NCBI GenBank assembly: GCA_018669475.1
Contig: JABHCC010000023.1
Coordinates: 90,090-154,089 of the forward strand
Length of the DNA stretch: 64,000 bases
Origin: Bacteroidota bacterium
GTDB lineage: Bacteria; Bacteroidota; Bacteroidia; Bacteroidales; UBA12481
Reading direction: 5' to 3'
The notes under the pieces were generated by a model. It saw only the letters and a list, made by a program, of their open reading frames with translations, did not search any database and was not told the origin of the DNA. This document shows positions 25,913 to 36,246 of this stretch, piece by piece. The position numbers and the translations under genes are program-made. The first letter of the stretch is position 1; each line of letters begins with the position of its first letter.

Positions 25913-26991
25913 CCGTTTACAATTTCACCTGAGGTATCAAAAGTAACTTGCAGTATATTTTCAAAACTTTTAATGGCATCACTCATCGTACCAAAAAACT
26001 TTCCTCCGGCAGCATTCCTATGGCCTCCCCCTTCGTAGTATTTTTTAGCTATTTGATTTACTGCAAAATCAGGCTTTGATCGTAATGAGAGCTTGATACA
26101 ATCATCTTGCTCTGTAAACAATACAGAAAATCTAACATTTGCCATTGATAATGGATAATTAACAAAACCCTCAGTATCACCTTTTTTATGATTAAATCGC
26201 TCAAGATCAGCAATAGACAAATAGATACAAGCAGCCTGATACTTTTCGTAAATAATCATCCGGGAGGAGAGACTAAAGCCAAGTAATTGCATTCTGTCAG
26301 CTGAATACTGATTATATACTTTATCAAAAATTAAGTCTTTATTGGCACCCAGAGCCATAAGTTTCATGGTAACCTCAAACACATCAGGATTGGAACTTGC
26401 AACTTTAAAACCCAGAGTATCAGTTATAATACCTGTCAGCAAACAAGTGGCACCAGACTCATTGAGATATTCGAGGAGATCAAAATGATCGAGGAAAGAA
26501 AATACAATTTCTGCTGTACTTCCTTTATTCGTATACACAAAATTATGGCTGGCAAAATTTTTACCTGCCGGATGATGGTCTAACAAAATGCTGGGGCCCT
26601 GAAAAGTTTGAACAACAGGCTCAAGCTTCCCTATCCGTTCAGTATCACCAAAATCAAGACAAAAGACTAAATCAGCCGACTCAACCATTCCCTTTGCCTT
26701 TTCAGGATTATAGCCAAAAATCACAACATCCTGATAAGCTGGCAACCATCGAAGAAAACCTGGAGCTGAGTCAGGAAGCACAACATGCACATCCTTTCCT
26801 CTATCTCTAAGTGCCTGAGTCAAACCTAAGGCTGAGCCAATTGCATCGCCATCGGGATTTTTGTGAGTAAAAATTACTATTTTTCGGGACTCAATCAGGA
26901 GTTTCCTGACTGCAGCCTCAGTAGAATTATTTATATCCTTAAAACAATTTGGATTTCCAGATGTAAACATATTTTCAAAGATAGAAATCAT
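25909..26991 (-). CDS. nrnA: DHH/DHHA1 phosphoesterase, NrnA-like (nanoRNA / pAp phosphatase)
   Basis: 360 residues. The DHH domain carries FTHKNPDGDAIGSA, LDFGD and ILLDHHPAG, which bind the manganese ions, and the DHHA1 domain ends in GGGHRNAAGG. NrnA degrades short RNA oligomers and dephosphorylates pAp to AMP in the cytoplasm. The start may be the ATG at 26991 or the one at 26970 (MFTSGNPN); only 14 bases separate the former from the divergent ndk start, leaving little space for two promoters. Its stop overlaps the start of the GldI-like gene, so the two are translationally coupled. Confidence 0.92.
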   Translation of the reverse strand: MISIFENMFTSGNPNCFKDINNSTEAAVRKLLIESRKIVIFTHKNPDGDAIGSALGLTQALRDRGKDVHVVLPDSAPGFLRWLPAYQDVVIFGYNPEKAKGMVESADLVFCLDFGDTERIGKLEPVVQTFQGPSILLDHHPAGKNFASHNFVYTNKGSTAEIVFSFLDHFDLLEYLNESGATCLLTGIITDTLGFKVASSNPDVFEVTMKLMALGANKDLIFDKVYNQYSADRMQLLGFSLSSRMIIYEKYQAACIYLSIADLERFNHKKGDTEGFVNYPLSMANVRFSVLFTEQDDCIKLSLRSKPDFAVNQIAKKYYEGGGHRNAAGGKFFGTMSDAIKSFENILQVTFDTSGEIVNG

Positions 26992-27005
26992 AAAACTAAA
27001 TCAAC

Positions 27006-27473
27006 ATGAGTAAGACAGGAAACATAACATTTACTATTATAAAGCCAGGTGCTGTAAGCAATGAACATATTGGTGACATTCTGCAGAAGGTTACAAATGC
27101 AGGTTTTTGGATTGCAGCTATGAAATATATTAAGCTTAGCAATAAACAGGCTGAAGAGTTTTATCGTGTGCATTCAGAAAGGCCTTTTTACAATGATCTG
27201 GTTAAGTTTATGACCTCTGGTCCGATTGTAGTAGCTGTTCTTGAAAAGGATAATGCGGTTGATGATTATCGCAAATTGATTGGCGCTACTGATCCCTCAA
27301 AAGCTGAAGAAGGCACCATTAGAAAGCTATTCGCTGAGTCGATTGAGAGAAATGCGGTACATGGATCTGATAGTAATGACAATGCGATTATTGAATCGAA
27401 TTTCTTTTTCTCAAGAAGTGAACGTTTTACCAAGGACGGTGATTTTCTGACGTTTTCACCTTGTGGGTGCTAG
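27006..27473 (+). CDS. ndk: Nucleoside-diphosphate kinase
   Basis: 155 residues. [10 protein letters not shown] opens the ferredoxin-like fold, and the phosphorylated histidine is in [12 protein letters not shown]. It equilibrates nucleoside di- and triphosphates using ATP. The last residues (SPCGC) form a short cysteine-rich tail. It is transcribed away from nrnA and converges on the DUF721 gene with a 9-base gap and no visible terminator hairpin. Confidence 0.97.
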   Translation: MSKTGNITFTIIKPGAVSNEHIGDILQKVTNAGFWIAAMKYIKLSNKQAEEFYRVHSERPFYNDLVKFMTSGPIVVAVLEKDNAVDDYRKLIGATDPSKAEEGTIRKLFAESIERNAVHGSDSNDNAIIESNFFFSRSERFTKDGDFLTFSPCGC

Positions 27474-27482
27474 CAATTAATA

Positions 27483-27785
27483 TTATTTCAGAATAATATC
27501 ATCTATCACAGGTTCCTCATAAGCCTGATTCAATTCGGTAATAAGTCCGTCTTTAATCAGGCTTATTTCGTTACGGATTACAGCTGAGTGGATATTCACA
27601 AATAACTTACGATCTCGTATATATATTGTCTTTGTGGCATTAGCAATCATACGTCCGGTAATCTCATACCATCGTCTGATCAATTCCTGTTCCTGAAGTC
27701 CTTTATCGAGGTGATTCTCTTTAAGTACCTCCCGGATAACATCACGGATGTTTCTTGGTTTAGTTCTCCTGATCACCATTCTCAA
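27483..27785 (-). CDS. DUF721 protein (DciA-like)
   Basis: 100 residues. The DUF721 core (IREVLKENHLDKGLQEQELIR in part, then WYEITGRMIANATKTIYIRDRKL) resembles the helicase-loading protein DciA, which takes the place of DnaC in most bacteria lacking it. Placement directly after recF, with a 26-base overlap, is a common arrangement and suggests a replication or repair role. The ATG at 27779 is an alternative start that shortens the overlap. Confidence 0.85.
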   Translation of the reverse strand: MRMVIRRTKPRNIRDVIREVLKENHLDKGLQEQELIRRWYEITGRMIANATKTIYIRDRKLFVNIHSAVIRNEISLIKDGLITELNQAYEEPVIDDIILK

Positions 27786-28884
27786 TCATTGTTATATATC
27801 CATCATTCACTCTGAATACCCGATGTTCAATTGGTATATGTGCTAAAATACCAGCAAGATGTTGTTCGCTCTTATCTGTTATGAAGGTTTGTCCGAAATG
27901 CTCTTCGCTAACTAACTTTATTAATTGTGTGACCCGTCTATTATCCAGTTTATCAAAAACATCATCCAGCAATATCATGGGTTTTATCTTACTGATTGTT
28001 TTTAAGAAATCATACTGAGCTAATTTCAGAGCTAACAAGAAAGTTTTTTGCTGTCCCTGAGAACCTTGTCGCTTAATAGGATAACCTGTAAGCGTAAGTT
28101 TAAGGTCATCGCGATGAATTCCTACTGTACTGTGCTGTAAAATTCTGTCTTTTTGCCTCGCATTCCGGATTATCTCAAGCCAGTTTGTATCAATCCCTTG
28201 TGATTGGTAAATGAGGTCAACCTTCTCATGTCCTGCGGCAATAAAATCATAATAGTATTGAAAAATTGGCAGTAGCTCATTAATAAAACCGCTACGCTTA
28301 TTATGGATATACCCGGCAAGTTCAGCTAATTGCTGATCCCAGATATCCAGTGCTTCTTCATCATAGCGCTTGTTTCTGGCAAATTCCTTGAGAAGGCTGT
28401 TACGTTGAAGAAGGACCTTATTGTATCTTATCAGATTGTTGAGGTAGAGTTTATCAAACTGCGATATTACTCCATTGATGTACTTTCTCCTCTCTTCACT
28501 CCCATCAACTATTAATGCAGCATCGGCAGGTGACACCATTACCAGGGGAATTAATCCTATATGCTCTGCAAGGCGTTGATACTCGTTACCGTTTCTTTTA
28601 AATTGTTTCTTATGATTTCTCTTTAATCCACAATATATTTTTTCGCTTTGATCTGCCTTCGAAAACTCTCCCTGAATGACAAAGAAATCATTATGGTGCC
28701 GAATATTTTGAGAATCTGCAGGATTGAAATATGATTTACAGAAGGAAAGATAGTAGATTGAATCAAATAAATTGGTTTTGCCCTCACCATTATCACCTAC
28801 AAAGCAATTTATCCCCTTGCTCAATGTGACATCCAACTCGCTGAAATTCTTAAAATTAACCAGGCTTAATCTTTTTAGATACAT
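27760..28884 (-). CDS. recF: DNA replication and repair protein RecF
   Basis: 374 residues. The Walker A motif is FVGDNGEGKTNLFDS (residues 29-43), the signature motif lies around IKRQGSQGQQKTFLLALKLA, and Walker B is KPMILLDDVFDKLD. RecF is an SMC-like ATPase that loads RecA with RecOR at gaps. The N-terminal MYLKRLSLVNFKNF is the standard opening, which fixes the start. The gene overlaps DUF721 downstream; its upstream region contains the most diverged copy (B) of the dispersed element, 41 bases away. Confidence 0.96.
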   Translation of the reverse strand: MYLKRLSLVNFKNFSELDVTLSKGINCFVGDNGEGKTNLFDSIYYLSFCKSYFNPADSQNIRHHNDFFVIQGEFSKADQSEKIYCGLKRNHKKQFKRNGNEYQRLAEHIGLIPLVMVSPADAALIVDGSEERRKYINGVISQFDKLYLNNLIRYNKVLLQRNSLLKEFARNKRYDEEALDIWDQQLAELAGYIHNKRSGFINELLPIFQYYYDFIAAGHEKVDLIYQSQGIDTNWLEIIRNARQKDRILQHSTVGIHRDDLKLTLTGYPIKRQGSQGQQKTFLLALKLAQYDFLKTISKIKPMILLDDVFDKLDNRRVTQLIKLVSEEHFGQTFITDKSEQHLAGILAHIPIEHRVFRVNDGYITMIENGDQEN

Positions 28885-28924
28885 ATCGACACCAACTTAT
28901 TCAGAGTTAGCACAAGTATATGTA

Positions 28925-29033
28925 TTTCATCCGATTTTATCTATTTTTAATTGCCGGATGGAGCTCACATAACAAAAAATAAGCATCGTTTTGTGTTTCA
29001 AAATGGTTTTCTTTATTGTCATGCACGGTTCAT
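28925..29033 (-). repeat. Dispersed leader element, copy B (diverged)
   Basis: A 109-base copy upstream of recF. It keeps the opening ATGAACCGTGCATGACAA, the block GTGAGCTCCATCCG and a terminal CGGATGAAA, with the same spacing to within 2 bases. The 5' GGATG arm is degraded to CGATG, but the 3' arm CGGATG (28928-28933) is a perfect complement of CATCCG (28955-28960). Here the final ATG opens only a 7-codon frame, and recF starts 44 bases further on. Confidence 0.75.
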
Positions 29034-29100
29034 CTGTTTTCCCATCTCCATTCATTTGACTTTTTTCAACTTAATATTTCATTATACGATTGAAATGTTC

Positions 29101-29108
29101 TACATTTG
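29101..29108 (+). promoter_or_regulatory. Promoter -7 box for the YfgM-like gene
   Basis: TACATTTG fits TAnnTTTG, predicting a start near 29115 and a leader of about 27 bases. It overlaps the TTG at 29106 and thereby rules that codon out as the translation start. Confidence 0.55.
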
Positions 29109-29141
29109 CGTGTTTTTCAAACGAGATTAATTAACAAGTAT

Positions 29142-29834
29142 ATGGTTAGTAAGAAGAAAGACCAGGGAAACCAAAATCTTGAGGCTGTTGAATCAGCTTT
29201 AAGCCGCACAGAACTTTTCATAGAAGACAACTCCAAGATGGTTACGTATATCGCTATTGGATTGATTGTTATTGTTGCAGGATTTATTGGCGTTAAGAAA
29301 CTTATAATTGCTCCTCAGGAAGTTGAAGCACGTGCCCAGATGTTCATGGCTGAACAGTATTTTGAAAAAGATTCTTTTAATCTGGCCCTGAATGGAGACG
29401 GTAATTATCTGGGATTCCTGGATATTCTGGATGAGTATAAGATTACCAAATCGGCTAATCTTGCCAAGTATTATTCCGGAATATCCTATCTGCATCTTGG
29501 ACAATTTGAGGATGCGATTGAGTATTTAGGGAAGTTTAAATCTAAAGATAAAATGATTTCACCAATGGCCAGGGGCGCTATGGGTGATGCCTATTCTGAG
29601 TTAGAACAAGATGATGAAGCTGTAATTCATTACATTAAGGCTGCTCAGGATGGAAAGAATGAATTTACTTCTCCGATATTCTTTATGAAAGCGGCTGCTA
29701 CGCTTGAAAAGCAGATGCACTTTGACCGGGCCTTAAAGAACTATCAAAAAATCAAGGATGATTATCCCGATTCAAATGAAGCCCGACAGATTGACAAGTA
29801 CATTTCAAGAGTACAAAAAGAATTAAACAAATAA
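29142..29834 (+). CDS. Membrane-anchored TPR protein, YfgM-like
   Basis: 230 residues from the ATG at 29142. A charged N-terminus precedes one membrane segment (YIAIGLIVIVAGFIGV, about residues 34-50), after which TPR repeats follow (YYSGISYLHLGQFEDAIEYL, MARGAMGDAYSEL, FDRALKNYQKIKDDYPDS). The topology and length match the YfgM/ancillary SecYEG translocon type of protein and similar Bacteroidota TPR proteins. It would act as a periplasmic docking or chaperone protein. An intrinsic terminator directly follows the stop codon. Confidence 0.82.
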   Translation: MVSKKKDQGNQNLEAVESALSRTELFIEDNSKMVTYIAIGLIVIVAGFIGVKKLIIAPQEVEARAQMFMAEQYFEKDSFNLALNGDGNYLGFLDILDEYKITKSANLAKYYSGISYLHLGQFEDAIEYLGKFKSKDKMISPMARGAMGDAYSELEQDDEAVIHYIKAAQDGKNEFTSPIFFMKAAATLEKQMHFDRALKNYQKIKDDYPDSNEARQIDKYISRVQKELNK

Positions 29835-29839
29835 ATACT

Positions 29840-29863
29840 AAGCCGGTTAATCCGGCTTTTTTT
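29840..29863 (+). terminator. Intrinsic terminator abutting the ribH start codon
   Basis: A perfect 7-bp stem AAGCCGG / CCGGCTT (29840-29846 and 29852-29858) with a 5-base loop and 7 T's ends one base before the ribH ATG. It would end the YfgM-like transcript or attenuate ribH. Confidence 0.8.
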
Positions 29864-30364
29864 ATGTCTGAAAAGAAAACAAATCTATCATCCTATGACT
29901 CAGCAGCAATTCCTTCAGCTGCTGACATGCGCATTGGAATAGTTGTTGCTGAATGGAATCCTGAAGTTACACAGGCTCTCCTTTCAGCTGCTCAGACAAG
30001 CCTTTTTGAGCATGGCTTAAGAGCAGCTAATCTTTTTGTTCAAGCGGTACCTGGAAGCTTTGAATTACCTTCAGGAGCTCAATTCCTTCTGGAGAAGCAC
30101 AAGCCTGATGCAGTGATTATTCTGGGCTGCGTAATACAGGGAGAAACCCGGCATTTTGACTTTATCTGTCAAGGTGTAACTGAAGGGATAATGAGCTTAA
30201 ACCTTGAGTATAAAACTCCTGTAATCTTTGGATTACTGACCACACAAAACCAGGAACAAGCCATGGCCCGTTCTGGAGGAAAGCATGGTAATAAGGGAAT
30301 AGAAGCTGCCATTACAGCAATTAAAATGGCAGCTCTCTGGCAAAACAACTCTACCGATAAATAA
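29864..30364 (+). CDS. ribH: 6,7-dimethyl-8-ribityllumazine synthase
   Basis: 166 residues. The Bacteroidota-type N-terminus (NLSSYDSAAIPSA) precedes IGIVVAEWNPEVT; PGSFELPSGAQ, the catalytic-site GxVIQGETRHFDFI (as GCVIQGETRHFDFIC) and FGLLTTQNQEQAMARSGG are present. It condenses the ribityl-pyrimidine with a butanone phosphate, the penultimate step to riboflavin. No other rib gene is nearby. The start is fixed by the family N-terminus, yet it sits directly against the T-tract of a terminator hairpin, leaving no room for an ordinary ribosome site. It converges on yidC with a 4-base gap. Confidence 0.96.
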   Translation: MSEKKTNLSSYDSAAIPSAADMRIGIVVAEWNPEVTQALLSAAQTSLFEHGLRAANLFVQAVPGSFELPSGAQFLLEKHKPDAVIILGCVIQGETRHFDFICQGVTEGIMSLNLEYKTPVIFGLLTTQNQEQAMARSGGKHGNKGIEAAITAIKMAALWQNNSTDK

Positions 30365-30368
30365 TAAC

Positions 30369-32249
30369 TTACCTCTTCTTTTTAGGTTTATTCGCTTGTT
30401 GTCTTTCCCTGGCAAGTTTCTCAAGTCGTGACTGGAAACTACTTTTCTTTTTTTCCTTTTTCTGATTCTGATTGAGTTTCTTCAATATTTTTTCCTCATT
30501 GATCGACCTCTTAATAATTGTCATTTGCAAGAAGGTAATCATGTTTGAAACAAAGTAATAGAAGCTCAATCCAGAGGCATATGAATTAAAGAAGAACAAC
30601 ATCATTACAGGCATCAGATAGGTCATCATTTTCATTCCCGGCATTCCTTGACCTGTATCAGTTTGTGACATGTTTATCTTTGTCGTAATAGCCATAGAGA
30701 TAGCCATCAGTAAAGTAAATAAACTTACATGGTCACCATAAGCAGGTATAGTAAAGGGAAGTGTCAGTATTGAATCGTATGATGATAAATCAGTTGCCCA
30801 AAGGAAAGATTGTTGTCTCAATTCGATTGATGCCGGAAAAAATCGAAACAGAGCTAGCCAGATAGGCATCTGCAGCAACATAGGCAGGCAGCCACCCATT
30901 GGATTAACCCCGGCCTTTTTATACAATGCCATTGTGGCTTGTTGCTTCTCCATTGCCTTATCTTTGGAGAATTTTTTTCCTATTTCATCAATTTGAGGCT
31001 TGAGGACACGCATTTTTGCCCCTGACACAAAAGATTTGTAACTCAGTGGCAGTAGTACAGTTTTAAACAGAATCGTCAGAATGATTATTATAATTCCATA
31101 ATTTCCGATCCCTTTCTCAAGGTAATGGAAGATATTAATAACAAACCACTTGTTAATCCATGAAATAAATGGCCAGCCAAGGTCTACCAGTTCACTGAAC
31201 TCATGCCCAAGTTCTTTAAGTTTCTTGAAATGATTTGGCATGAAATAGAAACTAAATGGAATAGTTACACTTGGTTTACTGTCAACCGGAATACTTATAG
31301 TAGAAGAACAAAGTTTCAAATAACCTGATTCTTCAGGCATATTTGAAGTTGATATGGTAGCTGATGTAAAATGATCTTCAGCTAATAATACTGAGGAGAA
31401 AAATTGTTGCTTAAAGCCAATCCACTTAACTTTAGTTGGCAGATCTTCATATCCATCTTTCCCGGTTCGTCCTCCCTTTAGATGTCCAACCTCATCTTCA
31501 AAATACTTATAATATATATTAGAGTACTGGCCTTCAAATTTTGCACCTCTTTCTTGTTGCTTGAGTGGATATGACCAATCCAGGTCAATAAAAGGATTAG
31601 CTCTTCCAAGAACCTGATCCATTCCATTCATTTTTATCTCAAATCCAAGTCTGTAACTCTCTGGCTCTAAGGAATAGACAAAATCCATGTATTTACCATC
31701 ACCGGCTTGCAAACGCATAGCAATACTTTGCTTTCTATTCGTAGCATCAAGTTGATCAACATTTGACTGAGGGACAAAGAAGAGATTCTGCGTAGCGATA
31801 GCTTTATTATCAGCAAAGAACTTTAAGTTAAACTCATGGTCGCCACCTTCAAACAGGATGAGAGCTTGCTTATCCCAACTCTGATATTCTTTCAGCTCCA
31901 CAGAGTAAATCTGTCCCCCTTTATTTGAAATTAATATGCGAAGCTTATCATTCTCCAGGGTAATATATTTTTCCTCACCTTCTGCAAGAGCAGCGAAACT
32001 ACCTAACTCACGCTCCCTATTATCTTGTTTCAGATCATTATTGGTGCTACTAGTCTCTTTCTGAGCAATGCTATCCTGTTCCTGTTGCACCTTCAGTGCT
32101 TCCAGCTTTCTGTCAAATTCAACCTGCTGAATTGAATCTCTCCTAAATTGATTCGCAGCAATTTCTTCTTTAGATGGTCTTGTCCAGATACTATAGGCAA
32201 TTAATAAGCCTCCGATCAACAACAGACCAATCAGTGATTTTCTATCCAT
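30369..32249 (-). CDS. yidC: Membrane protein insertase YidC
   Basis: 626 residues. An N-terminal membrane anchor (LLLIGGLLIAYSIW), a large periplasmic domain, and the C-terminal insertase core with helices around YGIIIIILTILFKTVL, MPIWLALFRFFPASIELR and YLMPVMMLFFFNSYASG are visible, plus the tail KKEKKKSSFQSRLEKL. It inserts proteins into the inner membrane alone or with SecYEG. The basic C-terminal extension is common in the phylum and probably contacts ribosomes. It follows pyrG by 53 bases, with a promoter box in the gap. Confidence 0.97.
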   Translation of the reverse strand: MDRKSLIGLLLIGGLLIAYSIWTRPSKEEIAANQFRRDSIQQVEFDRKLEALKVQQEQDSIAQKETSSTNNDLKQDNRERELGSFAALAEGEEKYITLENDKLRILISNKGGQIYSVELKEYQSWDKQALILFEGGDHEFNLKFFADNKAIATQNLFFVPQSNVDQLDATNRKQSIAMRLQAGDGKYMDFVYSLEPESYRLGFEIKMNGMDQVLGRANPFIDLDWSYPLKQQERGAKFEGQYSNIYYKYFEDEVGHLKGGRTGKDGYEDLPTKVKWIGFKQQFFSSVLLAEDHFTSATISTSNMPEESGYLKLCSSTISIPVDSKPSVTIPFSFYFMPNHFKKLKELGHEFSELVDLGWPFISWINKWFVINIFHYLEKGIGNYGIIIIILTILFKTVLLPLSYKSFVSGAKMRVLKPQIDEIGKKFSKDKAMEKQQATMALYKKAGVNPMGGCLPMLLQMPIWLALFRFFPASIELRQQSFLWATDLSSYDSILTLPFTIPAYGDHVSLFTLLMAISMAITTKINMSQTDTGQGMPGMKMMTYLMPVMMLFFFNSYASGLSFYYFVSNMITFLQMTIIKRSINEEKILKKLNQNQKKEKKKSSFQSRLEKLARERQQANKPKKKR

Positions 32250-32289
32250 AACTTACACACTATTATTTCCTCAATTAAAAAAAGCAGGC

Positions 32290-32297
32290 CAAAAATA
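32290..32297 (-). promoter_or_regulatory. Promoter -7 box for yidC
   Basis: Minus-strand TATTTTTG fits TAnnTTTG in the gap between pyrG and yidC, predicting a leader of about 34 bases. A TTTTG lies about 25 bases upstream, slightly far for -33. Confidence 0.4.
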
Positions 32298-32302
32298 CAA
32301 TA

Positions 32303-33907
32303 TTATTTTAATGAAGCCTGTACAAAATTTACAAAAAGAGGATGCGGACGAACAACTGTACTTTGATATTCAGGATGAAACTGCACCCCAACGAACCACT
32401 TATGCTTAGTAATTTCCATGGCTTCAACCAGATTACTGTCCGGATTAATACCCGTAGCTATCATTCCACTTTCAGCAAAAGCACTCTGATATTCATTATT
32501 ATATTCATACCTATGACGGTGCCGTTCCTTCACATTAAGCTCTCCATAAGCTTTTGCCATCTTACTATTTTTTTCAATGGTGCAATTATACAAACCAAGA
32601 CGCATAGTTCCGCCCATATTAGTTATATCCTTTTGCTCCTCCATAATGTCGATAACAGGATAAGGAGTTTTAGAATCCATTTCAATACTATTTGCATCCT
32701 TTAATCCCAATACGTTTCTGGCAAATTCAATTACTGCACACTGCATACCAAGGCATATTCCGAAAAAAGCAATATCATTTTCCCTGGCAAATTTTACAGC
32801 ATTAATTTTACCTTCAATACCCCTATGACCAAATCCAGGGGCAACCAGCAATCCTTTCAAACCAGTTAATTTATTCTCCCATCCATCCTCTTCTAAATTC
32901 TCAGAATGAATAAACTCCAATTCCACTTTGCAGTTATTGCTTGCTCCAGCATGCACAAAGGCTTCTGAGATAGACTTATATGAATCTTTTAGCTCAACAT
33001 ATTTCCCAATCAAACCAATCCTGACTGTTCTGGCAGGTTGCTTCACCTTGTTAACGAACTCTTTCCATTGCTCAAGCTCAGGCTTCTGAATATTAGTAAG
33101 ATTCAGTTTATCCAGAACAATTTCATCCAGTTTCTCTTTATACATCTTGAGAGGGACTTCGTAAATCGTTGAAACATCTTTCGATTGAATAACTGCTCTT
33201 TCATGTACATTACAGAAAAGTGCGACCTTTCTCCTTATGTCTCTTCCAAGATCTTTTTCGCTTCTAAGAACCAAAACATCTGGCTGGACTCCTTCTTCGA
33301 GCAACATTTTTACTGAATGTTGCGTAGGCTTTGTTTTCAGCTCACCAGCAGCACTAAGATATGGAACAAGAGTAAGGTGGACTACCAGCACACGATCATC
33401 AAGTTCCCATTTAAGCTGACGAACAGATTCAATATACGGCAGTGACTCAATATCACCAACTGTTCCACCAATTTCAGTAATTAATACATCATATTTACCT
33501 TTGCTTCCAAGATATTTTATGCGCCTCTTTATTTCATCGGTAATATGCGGAATGATCTGCACTGTTTTACCAAGGTAATCTCCCTTCCTCTCTTTATTAA
33601 TAACCGATTGGTATACCTGGCCAGTGGTTACGTTATTGGCCTGGGATGTACTAACATTCAGAAAACGCTCATAATGTCCTAAATCCAAATCTGTTTCAGC
33701 TCCATCAACAGTTACGTAACACTCACCATGTTCATAGGGGTTAAGGGTACCGGGATCAACATTAATATATGGATCGAGCTTCAGGATTGTAACTGACAAT
33801 CCTCTTGCCTGCAACAATTTAGCAAGAGAAGATGATATTATTCCTTTTCCCAGAGAAGACGTAACTCCTCCCGTAACGAAAATATATTTGGTTTTCTGTG
33901 CAATCAT
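32303..33907 (-). CDS. pyrG: CTP synthase
   Basis: 534 residues. The amidoligase domain begins [16 protein letters not shown] and includes the UTP/ATP site segment [14 protein letters not shown]. The glutaminase domain has its nucleophile in [12 protein letters not shown] and the histidine-glutamate pair in VQFHPEYQS. It makes CTP from UTP and glutamine. Length and motif order are normal. It begins 5 bases after the TonB receptor gene, so it is probably read from the same message. Confidence 0.98.
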   Translation of the reverse strand: MIAQKTKYIFVTGGVTSSLGKGIISSSLAKLLQARGLSVTILKLDPYINVDPGTLNPYEHGECYVTVDGAETDLDLGHYERFLNVSTSQANNVTTGQVYQSVINKERKGDYLGKTVQIIPHITDEIKRRIKYLGSKGKYDVLITEIGGTVGDIESLPYIESVRQLKWELDDRVLVVHLTLVPYLSAAGELKTKPTQHSVKMLLEEGVQPDVLVLRSEKDLGRDIRRKVALFCNVHERAVIQSKDVSTIYEVPLKMYKEKLDEIVLDKLNLTNIQKPELEQWKEFVNKVKQPARTVRIGLIGKYVELKDSYKSISEAFVHAGASNNCKVELEFIHSENLEEDGWENKLTGLKGLLVAPGFGHRGIEGKINAVKFARENDIAFFGICLGMQCAVIEFARNVLGLKDANSIEMDSKTPYPVIDIMEEQKDITNMGGTMRLGLYNCTIEKNSKMAKAYGELNVKERHRHRYEYNNEYQSAFAESGMIATGINPDSNLVEAMEITKHKWFVGVQFHPEYQSTVVRPHPLFVNFVQASLK

Positions 33908-33912
33908 AGGTT

Positions 33913-36246
33913 CTAGAAAGACCAGTTAACACCTATCGTTGGCATAAATGGAAGTTGATCTACTCTTTCATACCTGACCCTGTCAAAATAGAATATATTG
34001 CTTCGGTTATACACATTGGTAATACTAAATGAAGCCACAATCTGACTATTTTCTCCTACGACAAAAGTCTTTTTCAGATTAACATCCAAGCGATGATAGT
34101 ATGGTAAACGTCCTTGATTTAAAGGGCCATACACAATACCTAATTCACCATTAGCAGTAGTATAATCAGTATTTATACCATCATGAAACGGAATCTTTTC
34201 ATAAAATCCCTGAGTTTGAGTAAACGGAAATCCTGATCCTAAGTTCCAGCGTGTGCTAAATTCCCAGTCCAAATCAGTTCCGAATGTATAAGCTCCAACC
34301 AGGTTAACATTATGACGTCGGTCAAAATGAGGTGGATAAGATGTAATACCATCATATCGAGTGACAAATCCCATGGAATAGACCGTCCAGAAATACAATC
34401 TTTTATAATCATATTTCAGCAGGAAGTCAATACCATAAGCCTGACCGGTTTCAATAATGAAATCCTTTCTCAGGTATTCAGGCTTATCCTGGTTCTCACC
34501 GGTGTCATCGTATAGTTTATTTCTATTAATATTTGTCAGTTGAACATTGTCTTTAATATAGCCTTCAACATTAAGGTTCAAACGATTAGTTAAATCAAAT
34601 TCAAATCCCAGAATTGCGTGATTTGATTTTTGAAGCTTAGACGTAACCTTCTTACCATCAAACTCTTTCTGTAGGTTTTCAGGTCCGCTGAGGAAACCAT
34701 AAAATAAATTAACAACATCCCTGTCTGAGTTAGCTGCTATTAAATTCTGTGAATACATTCCACCTGAAAATTTCACTCTGAATGTTTCACTAATGTTGTA
34801 TTTCATACCTAAGCGAGGCTCAGGACTTGCTTCACCTAAGGAGGCATAATAATGTAATCTGAAACTTGGCTCCAACAGCAATTTCCCTAGGGTCATTTTA
34901 TATTTTGCATAAACTGCCAGTTCAGTAGTAAACTGGGTCTGAGAAATCTTCCGACCGACTGAATTGAAATAGTCGAAGTTTGTATTGAAACCCAAGGTTT
35001 CAACCCCATAATCTAATTCGTCTTTTCCAAAGAAATAAACAAAAGACAAACCAACATTGAAGCCGTTTATTGAAGATTGACGGGGTGATTGATCGGCTTC
35101 TACCATGTTGATAGTATAGGAAGAATATGCAATATTAGCCTTAATCAGGGCCGGATAATTGCCAGGAACCAAAACAACGTTAGAGCCACCTCCAACAGAA
35201 TTCCATCCAATATCTGTTATTCCACGGTAAGTCACATTATCAGAGTAATTAAAACCAAAGAAATTTACTTTACTACCATTACGTGAGTTAATAGATACCT
35301 TACCATAAAAGTCAGTAAAATTAAATGGCAGTCCGGCTGAATCTACGTAGGCGTAAAGGTATTTTGAGGTCTGTTCCAGATAAGAGTGTTTTGCGCTCAA
35401 TATAAAAGAGGAACTTCCATCATATTCGTCACGAGCTTTCTTTAGCGGACCTTCAACCAAAACCTTCGACATGAATGTACTGGATGAAACTTTGCCGCTG
35501 AGCCTATTTTTATTTCCGTCTCGTGTTGTAATATCCATAATCGATGATATCCGGCCACCATATTGAGCTCCAAATCCACCAGTATAGATATCGGCATTTC
35601 TGATAACATCGGAATCGAAAACCGAAAATAATCCAATTGAGTGAAAAGGATTATAAATGATCATTCCGTCGAGCAGAACCTTATTCTGAATTGGTGCCCC
35701 ACCTCTAATGTATAGCTGACCTCCCTGGTCTCCTGTAAAGATCACACCGGGTAGTACCTGCAGATATTGGGCTAAATCAGGCTCACTACCAATAGTTGGA
35801 ATCTTAGCCATCTGCTTAGGGGTCACTTTCACAATAGAAGTATGAATCTGGGTCCGCATTTCCTGACGCTCACCACTCACAACAACTTCATCAATACTCT
35901 GAACACTTTTTTCAAGGTAAACCCTTTCATCAAGAATCCCATCAGCTTTAACAAGCACCTCTTTACTCGATTCAAGATAGCCAATTGAACTCACTGTCAA
36001 TGTATATGTTCCTGGTGGAATCCGGGAAATATTAAAATACCCATTCACATCTGTGGCAGTCCCAAAAGTTGTCCCCTCAAGATAAACACTACAAAAGATT
36101 ACCGGCTCTCCATTATCCTTTTCATAAACAAAGCCACGTACGTTACCTAGTTGTGCCATAGCTGAAGAGACCAGCATGACCCCAATTATTGTAAGGGCCA
36201 TCGATAGTAAAACTCTTTTCATCATAGTTTTAGTTTGTAAGTACAT
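33913..36246 (-). CDS. TonB-dependent outer-membrane receptor with carboxypeptidase-regulatory-like domain
   Basis: 777 residues. A signal peptide ([18 protein letters not shown]) is followed by a carboxypeptidase-regulatory-like beta domain ([16 protein letters not shown], about 33-115), a plug domain ([36 protein letters not shown]) and a 22-strand-type barrel ending WSF. No SusD partner is next to it, so it is not a polysaccharide-utilisation pair; the cargo is unknown. The ATG at 36246 overlaps the stop of the DUF349 gene (TAATG); an alternative start at 36225 (MMKRVLL) gives a shorter signal peptide. Confidence 0.92.
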   Translation of the reverse strand: MYLQTKTMMKRVLLSMALTIIGVMLVSSAMAQLGNVRGFVYEKDNGEPVIFCSVYLEGTTFGTATDVNGYFNISRIPPGTYTLTVSSIGYLESSKEVLVKADGILDERVYLEKSVQSIDEVVVSGERQEMRTQIHTSIVKVTPKQMAKIPTIGSEPDLAQYLQVLPGVIFTGDQGGQLYIRGGAPIQNKVLLDGMIIYNPFHSIGLFSVFDSDVIRNADIYTGGFGAQYGGRISSIMDITTRDGNKNRLSGKVSSSTFMSKVLVEGPLKKARDEYDGSSSFILSAKHSYLEQTSKYLYAYVDSAGLPFNFTDFYGKVSINSRNGSKVNFFGFNYSDNVTYRGITDIGWNSVGGGSNVVLVPGNYPALIKANIAYSSYTINMVEADQSPRQSSINGFNVGLSFVYFFGKDELDYGVETLGFNTNFDYFNSVGRKISQTQFTTELAVYAKYKMTLGKLLLEPSFRLHYYASLGEASPEPRLGMKYNISETFRVKFSGGMYSQNLIAANSDRDVVNLFYGFLSGPENLQKEFDGKKVTSKLQKSNHAILGFEFDLTNRLNLNVEGYIKDNVQLTNINRNKLYDDTGENQDKPEYLRKDFIIETGQAYGIDFLLKYDYKRLYFWTVYSMGFVTRYDGITSYPPHFDRRHNVNLVGAYTFGTDLDWEFSTRWNLGSGFPFTQTQGFYEKIPFHDGINTDYTTANGELGIVYGPLNQGRLPYYHRLDVNLKKTFVVGENSQIVASFSITNVYNRSNIFYFDRVRYERVDQLPFMPTIGVNWSF

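Noticed and set aside
33913..36246. SusC/SusD polysaccharide-utilisation locus
   Set aside because: There is no SusD-like lipoprotein or glycan enzyme beside the receptor; its neighbours are pyrG and a DUF349 gene.
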